From Cornus controversa (Eukaryota; Streptophyta; Magnoliopsida; Cornales; Cornaceae), in the NCBI GenBank assembly GCA_026545225.1, contig CM048846.1, positions 37,273,501 to 37,337,500 on the forward strand: a stretch of 64,000 nucleotides of DNA, in the 5' to 3' direction. The first letter of the stretch is position 1; every line of letters starts with the position of its first letter. The notes beneath the pieces are model-generated. The model was not told where the DNA came from. It saw only the letters and a program-made list of their open reading frames with translations, and did no database searches. This document shows, one piece after another, positions 48,886 to 60,187 of this stretch. The position numbers were made by a program, and so were the translations under genes.

Positions 48886-49510
48886 CATATCCCGTCATAC
48901 CAGTATTTTATTTTTTAAAAATTTATTGTATCACCATATTTATATTGTGTTGTATTCATATCTCGTATTCGTGTCCGTGCTTCATAAACCTAGACTAATC
49001 ATTCTAACGAAGAGAAAAACATGTGCATCGCATTTGCTAATTATTCCCAGCACAACAATCTTTTTTTTTTTTTTTTCCAAAACAATCCAACCAACCAATT
49101 TTCATCTTTCTCCTTCTAAAGTGGCCCACATACCAACATAGTCATAAGGTGTAAGTCCACCCACAAGGGTCCTAGCAATTGATGGGAAAAACAGGGAAAA
49201 AGCTTATAAGTCTTTAAGCTAAGCCTATCTCTATTCTTTAAATATTATAATGAAAGTATAAAATAGAAAGAAAGTATCCCCAATAGTTTGCCTGGACCAT
49301 ATTTATAATAGATAATATCCAACTCAGTAGGACTTAAATCAACCTTATAACTTTCAAGGATTTTAATTGAGGAACCTTTACTTTATATATACATGTATAT
49401 ATATATGAGCAGAGAATTTTAGAAGATCTTGTATGTAATGCATGTTGCTTTAATTACTGACCATGTATAAATTTGATTGCAATCTGGCCACTTGCAACTC
49501 TTGGAGCACG
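48270..49510 (+). other. Orphan copy of the ATL upstream region (unit 4)
   Basis: It shares the order of blocks with units 1-3: TTTTAGAAGGGCACTTG, GTCCACCTCCTTCGTT, AAAGCATTTCTATATGCTTC, AGAGAATTTTAGAAGATC, and GATTGCAATCTGGCCACTTG. A hAT-like element splits it at 48507-48987. No RING-H2 coding sequence follows. Confidence 0.65.
48507..48987 (-). mobile_element. hAT-like element, relative of 41678-42119
   Basis: A perfect 8-bp duplication ACCTAGAC flanks it (48499-48506 and 48988-48995). The ends CTATGAAGCACTGATAC and (reading in from the right) TTATGAAGCACGGAC are inverted repeats. It is in the opposite orientation to the copy B member, which sits about 100 bp away in the equivalent unit, so the two are independent insertions. 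A long TA repeat is at 48855-48882. Confidence 0.87.
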
Positions 49511-49850
49511 TTGCCTAAGTATCTCGTCTTGATTATTTTAGAAAATCTGCTAGACTCGGGTTCGGTATTAGATCACATTGGAGTCTCTGTAACGGACTCT
49601 TCAAAAAAATTTCACATCACAAATTTAGAAAGTCACGTGAATGTTCTGGAGATTCACTTTAACGTTTTAAAATTTCTAAATTTTGACTAACGGCAGTTTC
49701 ACATTGGACTCTTCAAATTTTTACTAGCTAAAATTAATATTTTAATAATTTTTTTATTTTTTATTTTATTAAAATTTCATACAATACAATATCCTTTATA
49801 GAATAAACAAAATACAATATAAAGTTTAAACAATATAATAGATATTTTCT
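49511..49850. other. AT-rich DNA, perhaps the end of a DNA transposon
   Basis: It is very AT-rich with TTCAAAAAAATTTCACATC-like words. It lies downstream of the minus-strand pseudogene part at 49855-50298. It may be the 3' part of the same element, but I could not find its terminus. Confidence 0.35.
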
Positions 49851-49854
49851 GACA

Positions 49855-50298
49855 ATTGCACAAATCCTATGGATTGCTTGAGGTAGAGTGTGCATGCATC
49901 TGCACTTGTCGTTCAATAAGCCATGCTCTTGCTACATCTGTTGGCAATGAATCTCGATCCGTTAGCATCAACTTATGTTATTTGGCTCTTTCTTTCGTTT
50001 CAATTTCTTTCAAACGACGTGTCTCTTTTGTTATTTTGGCATCCATAATTTTTCCTGTTTGGGACTCAATTTTGGCTGTTACTTGATCAAAATTGAAAAT
50101 GAATAAAGACTGTAAGTTGTCGAAAGATTGATGCTTACCCTTATTTTGGCTCTGCTTCAGTACTTTGTGTCCTATTGGTCGTTATAATGGTTGAGCTTCT
50201 GTAATACCGGATGAATCATCTCACACGTCGAACTGTGCCGATGCTTCAACCGAACTTGTTGTTGGTGCTATATTACTTGATGGAGTTGATAGATTTGA
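49855..50298 (-). pseudogene. SANT/NAM-associated protein pseudogene, C-terminal part
   Basis: On the minus strand, pieces read MDAKITKETRRLKEIETKER, then RDSLPTDVARAWLIERQVQM, preceded by RPIGHKVLKQ. This is the pattern of the 'no apical meristem-associated' C-terminal domain (a basic RPxG-K motif, a charged helix, then a short tail). Stops and frame changes interrupt it (for example stop codons between ERAK and LMLTDRD and after the upstream AQFDV). The N-terminal half lies at 63150-63890, beyond the insertion that begins at 50304. Such proteins occur as host genes and as the Myb-like ORF1 partner of PIF/Harbinger transposons. I cannot tell which this is. Confidence 0.65.
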
Positions 50299-50303
50299 GA
50301 AAG

Positions 50304-51200
50304 TGATCGACGTGCAAAACGAGATAAAATAATATGGAATAATGTCGTTGTTGCTTTACACCTCGACAAAAGAAAAAGAATTTATAAAACCCTACAAATA
50401 CTCTACTAAAATTAGTAAAGTGGTAAGCAGGAGGTCGAACTCACAGAGACTGCGTTGGTTTTGTTGTTAAGTTATCAAGACCTTGTCTAATTTAATTGAA
50501 ACATAATTTATTTTATTTTAATTCTAAGGTGCTGAAATTAAATGAAATGAAATAGAACATAAATGAATGATAGACACTGGAGAGAGGTCCTGGGAATTGA
50601 CTTTACCACTAACCTTCTGACAATGACAATTATACTAATTTGGGACGTTTAATCTATGCATTTAGAAAAGAATGGCTACAAGCCAAATTTAGTTCTATCA
50701 AGAGGATTCATTCAACATACAATTAAGAATAACTCGTCTTCGCTTAGCATGGCCTATGCATCTGACTAACTAATGATATGATAACCCATCTTCGCTTAGT
50801 ACGAATTATAAAAACTATAAATTGAATGATATGTGAAAACTATTGTATAACCTGTCTTAACAAAATCACAGAATTTGAAAAGAACTAAACCCTAATCATT
50901 GCAAACTTGTATTCATTCTACAAAAACAAAAGTAAATATGCAATAAAAAATTCATTCAAATTAAAACTAATAGCACAACTATTGTTTATGTCTTGATTAT
51001 ACAATTAATGCACAAAATAAATAATTTCCAAATTAATATACAAACTAAAACACTGAAAGATAGGTTAGGGTTACATCACTTCCCCGGAATGGTGTTTAGC
51101 CGCTCATGATCGGAGTTCCAGGCTTGAATGATGATGAAGTCGCCATCATCTTGCCCGTATCGTCACGAATCGCCTCTGTATATCTCTCTCTGCCTCCCCC
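50304..51200 (-). repeat. G3 3' LTR, left segment
   Basis: It matches 61712-62609 of the partner LTR and is interrupted at 51200 within a C-run. It resumes at 58444. Confidence 0.92.
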
Positions 51201-52381
51201 TGTGAGTTGCGCGGTGTAGAAGCGGTTGCGAAAAGTATTTTAGAACCTAGAGGGGGGGTGAATAGGATCACTTGCTCGTTTGCTTAATTTTTAATTAATT
51301 CAATTTTTAGTCCAATTAATCAAACAATTAAAGCAAGCAAATAAGTAAAGTGCAAGTAAAGAAAAGAATGCACCAGATATACGTGGAAACCCAAGGCGGG
51401 AAAAACCACGGAGGGAGGCGGCACGCCTCAGGAAACCAATTCACTATGATGAAGCAAAGTACAACAGACTCTGTCTCAGTCTCACACCCCTCTTCACTCT
51501 GTCAAGGATCTGATGCGGAACACCTCAGGCTTATGATTGCGACAACACGTCCAACTGCTGCAGACTTCCGGCTAACGTCACCACCTTTACAGAAAGGTTG
51601 CTGGAAGAACCAAAATACTCAGCAAGTATTTTGTTCCCTTCGTAGTGCAATCTGGTTACCTTTCTTCCTCAGCAAGCAAGCAAGCGAAGAACATTCAATC
51701 CAATGTTCTGATCAGCAAATAGATTTGATGCAGTCTCTGAGCAGCTAATCAGAAGTAGAACACCATCCTAAATATCACTCGTGAGGTATAGATGTGTGTT
51801 CTAAAAATATAAAGCCCTATATTGTATATACTTTCTCTCTTTAAAAATAATATTTCAGGGCACGTTTTTTGTAGAGAAAATATGAATACATATATATAGG
51901 CAAGGAAGTCCTAATTCTACTTGGAAAAGAAGTTGAATACCAAAATAGAACTTTCCTAGAAGTTTCAAACCCAATAGGAATCAGAATTTCCGTCAAAATC
52001 TATTTCCTATTTGGAACAGGCTAAGTTGGACCGGTGCCAAATTATCAGGACCGGTGGGACTTTTTGAAAACCTGCAGAAACCATCTTACCGAGAAAAGTT
52101 GGACCGGTCCTAAATATTGGGGACCGGTCCTACTTTGAAAAACCCTAAATTTTGCATTTAAACCTTGGTTTTTCAAAATAGGCTCGGAACTAAAAAGTGT
52201 AGAGTGTCCTCACCATACTTACCTGTACTATATGGTGTTCTATCTGATTTGTCGGCTTCCATGCACTTGAGTGTCAGCTCGAAGTTGTCGATGATCGATA
52301 CAAAGAATAATCCAAAAATTACAACTCGATCAATCAGGTTTTGATCACCGAAATATGCCAATTACAACTTTATATCTCACA
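51201..52381 (-). repeat. 3' LTR of the gag-only element
   Basis: It is 1181 bp and nearly identical to 57258-58438. It contains an ACCGGT cluster at about 52028-52140 preceded by CCTGCAGAAACC, plus a 132-codon frame that is identical in both LTRs. Confidence 0.95.
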
Positions 52382-52395
52382 ATCTCCCCCTTTGG
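52382..52395 (-). other. Polypurine tract of the gag-only element
   Basis: ATCTCCCCCTTTGG on the plus strand reads CCAAAGGGGGAGAT on the minus strand and abuts the 3' LTR. Confidence 0.85.
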
Positions 52396-55105
52396 CAATT
52401 TCGTGACAAAACCACTTAGACAATTATAACCTAACCCATTGAAAAAATTAGATTACAAAGTTGCCCAAAAATACATAGAAATCAAGAACTGATCATTAGA
52501 AGCTTCATATGTGTGTTTAGAATAAAACCTGTTGTACCTGCACATCCCTTAAACAACACAACCTGTGAAAAGCTTAATAAAGAAATATAATCATATATAT
52601 ATCCCCCTTAAAAAATATCTGATAAATATATCTCCCCCTTTGTCAAAGAACCTCATATCATGTCATATGCGTATAACAATATCATCTCTCCCCCTTTTTG
52701 GAACAAATTGACAAAGAACTAGCAAAGAGATTTAGATAAACAGAGAAATCATGAAGCACATAGAGAGATTAAGACAATAATGAAACAAAAATAATCATCA
52801 TCACTATCCAAAACATATCAGTTGATGGAATAAACAAAACATAACAAGATCAAACATCAAACCTAGACAAAATAGAGTTAACTACTCAAAGTCTAGCAAA
52901 ACATAACTAAGCCTATCATCAAGACCTAATCCTCATCATCATCATGAGCTCCAAAAACTAGATATCAACCTCTATAAAAAAGATATCCTTGAACATATAC
53001 CTCCATCTATTGAAATTTGCATCAAAGTCCACAAAAGTATGATCCAATCACAAGTATGGTATCCATAGAATAGACATTCAAACTAATCAAAGACACCATG
53101 TGTATCCAAAAATAACCAAGTCTAGATCATAAACCTAGCAAACAGATGAACTAGTCTGAATCATCAAAACATCAAACCCTTAAAAACTAGTTATCATCAG
53201 TGATGTAGGAGAGTGAATGATGTCCATTATCAAAGATACATTGGGTACTCATAAGGCTCGAATCATTATCCTCTATAGGTGGTCTATCAAGATTTGTCCT
53301 CAAATATAATACCACATGTTAAGATCAAGAATACCAACAATTGAGTCATAACAGTTGTATTCACCTCAATGATAATGACAAACACTTTGATTATGAAAGA
53401 TAAAACATCCAAATATGTTACCCAAATCACATAAGGAGTCTCAACCAAGATATTTCAAATCAAAATTCCTTTCGCTTTTAAAAGCACTCCCCTAGCTCTT
53501 TTAGACCTAATCATGAAAGGCACAATGAATGGAAGCATAAACAAGATCACAAGCTCCATTAAAGAATGATATCAAACACTTGGAGTGCAAGTCTAAAATC
53601 CCCAAATTTTAAAGATATTTGTTTGCACACTATCACCTAATTCAACAGTCAATCAACCAACAATCTTTAAAAGTTCAATTCCAACCTCCAATAATCAATG
53701 ATCACAAGAAATATAGAAGAGGAAGAGTGTAAGTGAGTTGGAGTGTTTTAGAGAGCTTGAGGGTGAGAGTTTAAGAGATATGAGTGTGTGTGCGAGTGTA
53801 CAAAGAATACCACTTAAAACATTAAGGCACGCACGCGGATTTCATCAAAACTGGGCATCCGCTAAGTGCGACCGGTCCTCATATTTGGGGACCGGTCCAA
53901 CTTCTCTCAGTTCCTCAGAACCTGTAGAAGTGCGACCGGTACTCAATAATGGGGACCGGTCCAACTTTGCGAATTATACAAAAATTACACTTTGGACCTC
54001 TAATTCACCAAAAACACATCTTTTCAATCTGATTTAGCAATTTAGCCCATAAAGAGTGAAAAATAAACACAAAATCAAAATAAACATATTTTTGAATTTT
54101 TTTGAAATTTTTCAAGAGAAAAAAACACTAAAACATGAATAATCTCATGAGAATAATCAAAACACATTTTTCAGAGAATAACATGAGTTCTAAAATTTCT
54201 GAACAATTTCAATTATTTATAAATGCAGAATTTTAAAACCCATAGATTGTCTTTAAAATTCATTCTCAAATTCATGATAATGACACAACTTCCAACACAC
54301 AAATATAAAAATTTAGAAATTCATCTAATAAATCCATGTGTGTGTGTGCAATCCAACTTCATCAAAAATTAATCAAATTCATTTGATTCATCATCTAAAA
54401 CATATTGGATAATAAGCAAATATAACTCCACAAGATCAATCATTTATTTTTCATTCATCATTTTTTTCTTTTTCTAAGACGGTGGCTTTCACTCTTACGG
54501 GCAGCCAGCTATTTTCCTCAAAACAACTCTTTAAATTTTTAAAGATATCTCATTGGAGATTTACATTGTAGTGGAAGCTACGAACACATCCCGAAGGTAG
54601 CCTTTTCCTTTTGTCTTAGATATTCAGTAAATTTCCTATTTTCTTTTTCTTTTCATGCTGAATAAAAACATATATTTTTTTTCATTTTTTTTCATTGATC
54701 ATTTAAGCTTTCAATGCTACTCATACAATATATTCTAGTCAACTTCACATTAGTTTTCAATCAATTCTCTCAGAGTTGGACTAGTGCACAAATTGTATGG
54801 ACTCAAAAAGATTTACCTCTAAAAAGAAATAAATACAGCATATTGTTCATCAATGTTAAGATCATGAAATCAAGTACTTCATTCATTGACAAACTGAGTG
54901 TCCCAATTATGCATTCACAAATCAAAGTGAAATTTAAAAAGAACTATAAAGAATTCACATTATTTCTCAGAAAAATATAATTCTCATAATCTCATATGAT
55001 TATTACTAAAAATAAACACAACCTATCCTAACCTAAAAGATATGGTCCAATGGAAAACAAATAATGAATATAAGCTCAATCCATGACTATCAAAGTCCTA
55101 ATGAC
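52396..55105 (-). other. Noncoding 3' region of the gag-only element
   Basis: It is 2.7 kb of AT-rich sequence between the Gag stop and the polypurine tract, where a copia element would carry pol. I find no domain of protease, integrase, RT or RNase H on either strand. An ACCGGT cluster is at about 53860-53965. It also has CATCA-rich and TTTTC-rich stretches. Confidence 0.8.
53860..53965. repeat. ACCGGT motif cluster, internal
   Basis: Four words of the type GGACCGGTCC or GACCGGTAC occur in about 90 bp, interleaved with CTCAGAACCTGTAGAAG. The same word family is in both LTRs of this element (52028-52140 and 58085-58197). Confidence 0.88.
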
Positions 55106-57184
55106 CTAGTTAGGGGGTTTTGCACCTAAAGACCTATTAGGAATAAATCTCATAGTATCAACAGGCACAAACTTCTCCAAATCTTCCTTTTTCATCCAGA
55201 TAGTTTTAACATGCAATTTATCAGGAGAGAATTGTGGAGAAACAAAAACATTCTTCTTTTTATTTGAATTCTTTTTACCTTGAGAATTTTTGAGTTTGTT
55301 CCAATAATGTGGCTTTTTAGCATGAAACCTATTCTTAGCAAAAGAATTATGCACATGAAAATCAGAATTAGAATGTCTTCGCTTTTTATAGCAATAGTGT
55401 TGACTATGTCCAGTCTTACCACAAAAAGAACAATAAAGCACATTGGACACAACTTTAGCATGCACAGACTCGACTTGAGACTTAGGTTTGGGTTCAGACA
55501 CAATCAAATTCTTGGGTTTAACAAAAACAGTATTTCCCTTAGATGATGACCCAACAAAACCTAATCCAGTTTTATCTCCTACAGGCTTACCAACACTAAT
55601 CATGCTATCAAGCTTAATCTGTCCAGAAGTAAAAGCAATTAATTTCTCTTGTGATTTTTTCAATTCAGGCTCGAGAAAATTAATTCTAGCAATAAGAACA
55701 TCTTTAGCAGAAATAGCTTGACTTACCTCATTTTTGAGAAACTTGACTTTGCCTTGAAGATTCAGAATTTCAGCTTTACTTTCTTCAATCAACTTCACTT
55801 GATCTTCATTCTTTTTCTTTAAAGTCTCTTTCTCAGATTTTTCTTGCTTTAGCTTCTCAGATTTTTTATTATAAGCTTCCAGCAATTTCTCAAAAAGTTC
55901 TGGCAGCTTGCTTTCATATGGTTCTTCATCAGACTGCTCAACTTCTGAATCGTCAGACCCTACTTGACTGAGAGCAGTGTACATCTCTGTTTCACCTACA
56001 TCAGAAGAAGAATCATTAGCAGTATCACCATTCAGTAAAGCAACAAAAGCCAAAGAATCATTCTCAATAGAAGAATCACTATCGGAGTTAGAAGATTCAG
56101 ACTCAGAGATAATAGCTTTCATAACTTTCTTGTTTGAAATTTTCTTTGCACTAAAGCTATTTTTCTTAGGACTTGGACATTGATTAGATGTGTGTCCTTT
56201 ACCACCACATGTCCAACACGTAACCTCAATTTTCTTAGAGTCCTCTTCTTTCTCTTTCCTTTCCTTACCTTTGGATGATGAGCTTTGATTCTGAAATTTA
56301 GAAGGATTTCCTTTTCTCAAATTTTTACCTTTTTCATATTCAAGAATATTTCTAAATTTCCTAGCAAGGAGTGCAACATCATTATCTGAATCATATTCAA
56401 ACCTTTCAATTTTTTCAACTTCAGATTTTGAAGAATTTGAACAATTTGACAAACTTGAAGACTTTGAAGTCTTTGATGTTTTTAAAGCCAAATTTTTTGA
56501 TTTCTGAAGCTTTGGATATTTCATCTCAAAAGTTTGAATTGATCCAACTAACTCAGCCACCTCCATAGAATCTACATCTCTGTTTTCATCTAAGGCTTCC
56601 AACTTAGCTTGGAACCTATCAGGCAATGATCTCATGATTTTTCTAATAATCTGAAAAGAAGGAATTTTCTCTCCAAGGTTAGCACTACTTTGAACAATAT
56701 CATTAAGCCTAGAATAAAAATTTGAAAATATCTCATCTTCATCCATTCTAATTGTTTCAAATTTAGTGGCAAGCATTTGTAGCTTAGATCTCCTTACCTT
56801 GGTGGTACCCTCATGAGTTACCTGTAAAATATTCCATGCTTCTTTCGAAGTGGAACACGCAGAAATTCTAGCAAATTCAGAAGGAACAACAGAATTAAAT
56901 ATAGCATATAAACCCTTGTTGTTATTATTTGCATCTTCATGTTCAGCATTAGACCATGTTGCCTTATCCTTTTCTACAGTCACAACAGCATCACCATCAC
57001 CAATTGTAATGGTAGGAATTTTATAGCCATTCTCTACAGCCATCCAAACTCTCTCTCCTTGAGATTTTAAAAAGGCTTTCATGCGAGACTTCCAGAAAGT
57101 ATAATTTGAACCATCAAACAAAGGAGTTCGCTGAATCGATCCACCCTCTTTCATACTAGATTCCATAGTAATTTTTGAAAACAA
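55106..57184 (-). CDS. Copia-type Gag of the gag-only element, intact frame
   Basis: It is 692 codons. The N-terminal 220 residues form a copia Gag capsid region (FDGSNYTFWKSRMKAFLKSQ, SKEAWNILQVTHEGTTKVR, IRKIMRSLPDRFQAKLEAL). A CCHC zinc knuckle CWTCGGKGHTSNQC lies near residue 321. A Glu/Lys-rich coiled coil follows at about 430-520, and a second knuckle CSFCGKTGHSQHYC near residue 584. The long form with two knuckles and a coiled coil recalls Gag proteins of large plant copia elements, possibly the SIRE group (inference). The frame ends without entering a protease. Good preservation and nearly identical LTRs point to recent selection or recent arrival. Capsid assembly and RNA packaging is the expected family role. 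Confidence 0.88.
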   Translation of the reverse strand: MFSKITMESSMKEGGSIQRTPLFDGSNYTFWKSRMKAFLKSQGERVWMAVENGYKIPTITIGDGDAVVTVEKDKATWSNAEHEDANNNNKGLYAIFNSVVPSEFARISACSTSKEAWNILQVTHEGTTKVRRSKLQMLATKFETIRMDEDEIFSNFYSRLNDIVQSSANLGEKIPSFQIIRKIMRSLPDRFQAKLEALDENRDVDSMEVAELVGSIQTFEMKYPKLQKSKNLALKTSKTSKSSSLSNCSNSSKSEVEKIERFEYDSDNDVALLARKFRNILEYEKGKNLRKGNPSKFQNQSSSSKGKERKEKEEDSKKIEVTCWTCGGKGHTSNQCPSPKKNSFSAKKISNKKVMKAIISESESSNSDSDSSIENDSLAFVALLNGDTANDSSSDVGETEMYTALSQVGSDDSEVEQSDEEPYESKLPELFEKLLEAYNKKSEKLKQEKSEKETLKKKNEDQVKLIEESKAEILNLQGKVKFLKNEVSQAISAKDVLIARINFLEPELKKSQEKLIAFTSGQIKLDSMISVGKPVGDKTGLGFVGSSSKGNTVFVKPKNLIVSEPKPKSQVESVHAKVVSNVLYCSFCGKTGHSQHYCYKKRRHSNSDFHVHNSFAKNRFHAKKPHYWNKLKNSQGKKNSNKKKNVFVSPQFSPDKLHVKTIWMKKEDLEKFVPVDTMRFIPNRSLGAKPPN

Positions 57185-57244
57185 AAATAAATTTTGATTA
57201 AAAAAAAACTTCGCAAGGAACTACTCACAAATTAGAGAACACTA

Positions 57245-57255
57245 CTCTGATACCA
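57245..57255 (-). other. Primer-binding site of the gag-only element
   Basis: CTCTGATACCA on the plus strand equals the 3' end of initiator tRNA-Met, so the minus-strand element reads TGGTATCAGAG just after its 5' LTR. Confidence 0.92.
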
Positions 57256-57257
57256 AT

Positions 57258-58438
57258 TGTGAGTTGCGCGGTGCGGAAGCGGTTGCGAAAAGTATTTTAG
57301 AACCTAGAGGGGGGGTGAATAGGATCACTTGCTCGTTTGCTTAATTTTTAATTAATTCAATTTTTAGTCCAATTAATCAAACAATTAAAGCAAGCAAATA
57401 AGTAAAGTGCAAGTAAAGAAAAGAATGCACCAGATATACGTGGAAACCCAAGGCGGGAAAAACCACGGAGGGAGGCGGCACGCCTCAGGAAACCAATTCA
57501 CTATGATGAAGCAAAGTACAACAGACTCTGTCTCAGTCTCACACCCCTCTTCACTCTGTCAAGGATCTGATGCGGAACACCTCAGGCTTATGATTGCGAC
57601 AACACGTCCAACTGCTGCAGACTTCCGGCTAACGTCACCACCTTTACAGAAAGGTTGCTGGAAGAACCAAAATACTCAGCAAGTATTTTGTTCCCTTCGT
57701 AGTGCAATCTGGTTACCTTTCTTCCTCAGCAAGCAAGCAAGCGAAGAACATTCAATCCAATGTTCTGATCAGCAAATAGATTTGATGCAGTCTCTGAGCA
57801 GCTAATCAGAAGTAGAACATCATCCTAAATATCACTCGTGAGGTATGGATGTGTGTTCTAAAAATATAAAGCCCTATATTGTATATACTTTCTCTCTTTA
57901 AAAATAATATTTCAGGGCACGTTTTTTGTAGAGAAAATATGAATACATATATATAGGCAAGGAAGTCCTAATTCTACTTGGAAAAGAAGTTGAATACCAA
58001 AATAGAACTTTCCTAGAAGTTTCAAACCCAATAGGAATCAGAATTTCCGTCAAAATCTATATCCTATTTGGAACAGGCTAAGTTGGACCGGTGCCAAATT
58101 ATCAGGACCGGTGGGACTTTTTGAAAACCTGCAGAAACCATCTTACCGAGAAAAGTTGGACCGGTCCTAAATATTGGGGACCGGTCCTACTTTGAAAAAC
58201 CCTAAATTTTGCATTTAAACCTTGGTTTTTCAAAATAGGCTCGGAACTAAAAAGTGTAGAGTGTCCTCACCATACTTACCTGTACTATATGGTGTTTTAT
58301 CTGATTTGTCGGCTTCCATGCACTTGAGTGTCAGCTCGAAGTTGTCGATGATCGATACAAAGAATAATCCAACAATTACAACTCGATCAATCAGGTTTTG
58401 ATCACCGAAATATGCCAATTACAACTTTATATCTCACA
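57258..58438 (-). repeat. 5' LTR of the gag-only element
   Basis: It is 1181 bp and the partner of 51201-52381, with about seven single-base differences by eye. Confidence 0.95.
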
Positions 58439-58443
58439 CCCCC

Positions 58444-58965
58444 CTCTAGAATACCCTAGTTTTCTCCTCTTTTTCTCTCTTTTATTCAGCGAAGAAAACA
58501 CAAACGGGACACCTCACCTCCCAAAGTGTCAAATGCGCATAAGAAAATGGCACATGCGCCTCAAAAGTGGCATTTGCACCCAAAAAGTGGCAGCTGCGCA
58601 AATAGGGCAGAAAGTTGACTTAAACGTCCGTTTTAGGAAATTTTCGTGAAATATGAAATTGTACAGAATTGAATTTCCTTCAACCTTTATAGAGTTTGGG
58701 TCGTTTTAACAATTGTGTACGGAGTTATGATCTGAATACCAACACGGGTCCAGGACTTTTTAGGCCTGAATTGGCCCAATCTTCAATGTGAATAGGCCTA
58801 ACACCATCTGTAGCCCGATTGCACCATTATTAATTAGAATTACCCTTAATCACCTGAAATCCTGAAAAGATTAAAATTATTAATAAAAACATGAAATAAA
58901 TATTACTAAGACACTAATTCATATAATTTTAAGGGCATTGAATATACAATATTCATTACTTATCA
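58444..58965 (-). repeat. G3 3' LTR, right segment
   Basis: It continues the LTR after the nested insertion and matches 62610-63131. It carries a cluster of TGCGCA-like and GTGGCA words at about 58525-58600. Confidence 0.92.
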
Positions 58966-58978
58966 CACCCCCAAACTT
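58966..58978 (-). other. Polypurine tract of G3
   Basis: CACCCCCAAACTT on the plus strand, identical to that of Athila-2, abuts the LTR. Confidence 0.9.
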
Positions 58979-59483
58979 ACATATTGCTAGTCTCTTAGCA
59001 ATACACAACTAAAAATGAAATAAAACAACTAAACTACTTCCTCTTTCATGAGAGATCCGATTGCATTTAGCATATGCAACAAGCCTTTTAAACCCCTAGG
59101 TTACCCCTAGTGGACGAGTGAAGTCTCGTGGGGGTTTTCAGTACCCACAAACATACCAAAATTCTTGTTTCAAACATTAATCAAGACGAAGACTACAAAA
59201 TGCAGTTAAAAGACTCGCTTTCAAGAATACTTTCAAATCCCTAAATCCCATAATTCAAAACAATGGTTCTCATACAAAATTTACAACAACACAACTCAAA
59301 GAAACCAACTCTAACCTCCTCGTGAAAAGTGAATTAGCATTCATCAATGTAGTTTAACCCGGCCCTGAATGAGCAATTACAAGTCTCTTCAATTTATTGG
59401 ATCCCCTTATTGAATTTATCACTCAAAACATGAACACATGCAAATTGTTTATTTATTTATTTTTTATTTACTTTTTTTTTTAT

Positions 59484-59800
59484 GGTTGTGCAATGCCCAG
59501 GTTTATTAGGCTTTCGAATTGATCCATGTAGCGAGCTTTCAGCCTGTGACTCCCAAACCAAATGGCTTTAGGGCACCAGGTTTCAAGATACCCCGAAGGA
59601 CCTAATAACTCGAATCAAAACGGCCACAAACCATAGACTAACCAATAATGCAATGCCCAGGTTTATTAGGCTTTCGAATTGGTCCATGTAGCGAGCTTTC
59701 AGCCTGTGACTCCCAAACCAAATGGCTTTAGGGCACCAGATTTCAAGATACCCCGAAAGACCTAATAATTCAAACCAAAACGGCCACAACCACATGATTT
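59484..59800 (-). repeat. Two tandem copies of the conserved Athila noncoding block
   Basis: A 160-bp unit occurs twice. Both copies contain GCAATGCCCAGGTTTATTAG, then TGACTCCCAAACCAAATGGC, TTTAGGGCACCAG and CCTAATAA. It is homologous to single-copy blocks at 12170-12320 and 24871-25030. Confidence 0.88.
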
Positions 59801-60150
59801 TTTTTTACAAGTGTAGCATGTTTAAAATGTTTATTCTCAAGGGATACCAACTTATATTCGGCACACATAATTGATACTCAAAGCCAAGTACAAACCCCAC
59901 TAACTCTACTAGTGTGCATGTGAATTGTGAAAAGAACTAGAGTCAACCACTCCAAGTCATGTCAATGCAAATAACGACTTAAACCACTGCATTCAAACCA
60001 TAGTTTCTAGAAATTTTACACATACTCTACAATTGCAAGTCAATAACCTACATAAAGTATTAAACTCTTGAATGGTGTTAAAACATCTAAACTGAAAACA
60101 AAACAACCTAAAATAAATAAATAAATAAACAAACAAAAGTGTTCTTCCTT

Positions 60151-60187
60151 ACCCCCAAACTTGAATCACACATTGTCCTCAATGTGT
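60151..60187 (-). other. Second polypurine tract and palindrome, G3
   Basis: ACCCCCAAACTT and the palindrome ACACATTGTCCTCAATGTGT (plus strand) correspond to 11607-11641 and 25552-25586. Here the palindrome is two bases longer on each side. Confidence 0.82.

Larger units (their letters stand above)
51201..58438 (-). mobile_element. Gag-only copia-type LTR element (TR-GAG-like), looks whole
   Basis: Two 1181-bp LTRs (TGTGAGTTGCG...ATATCTCACA) and a CCCCC TSD bound it (51196-51200 and 58439-58443). The uninterrupted site is in the partner LTR near 62606. It has an initiator-Met primer site and a polypurine tract, and one long intact Gag frame of 692 codons. No protease, integrase, RT or RNase H is found in the remaining 2.7 kb. 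The LTRs differ at about seven positions, implying roughly 0.25-0.5 My under commonly used plant rates. Such elements would need enzymes supplied by a related copia element (inference). Confidence 0.92.

Noticed and set aside
51350-51748. 132-codon frame in the gag-only element's LTR, identical at 57407-57805
   Set aside because: Identity reflects the young age of the LTR pair. The protein shows no domain, and the frame is probably chance.
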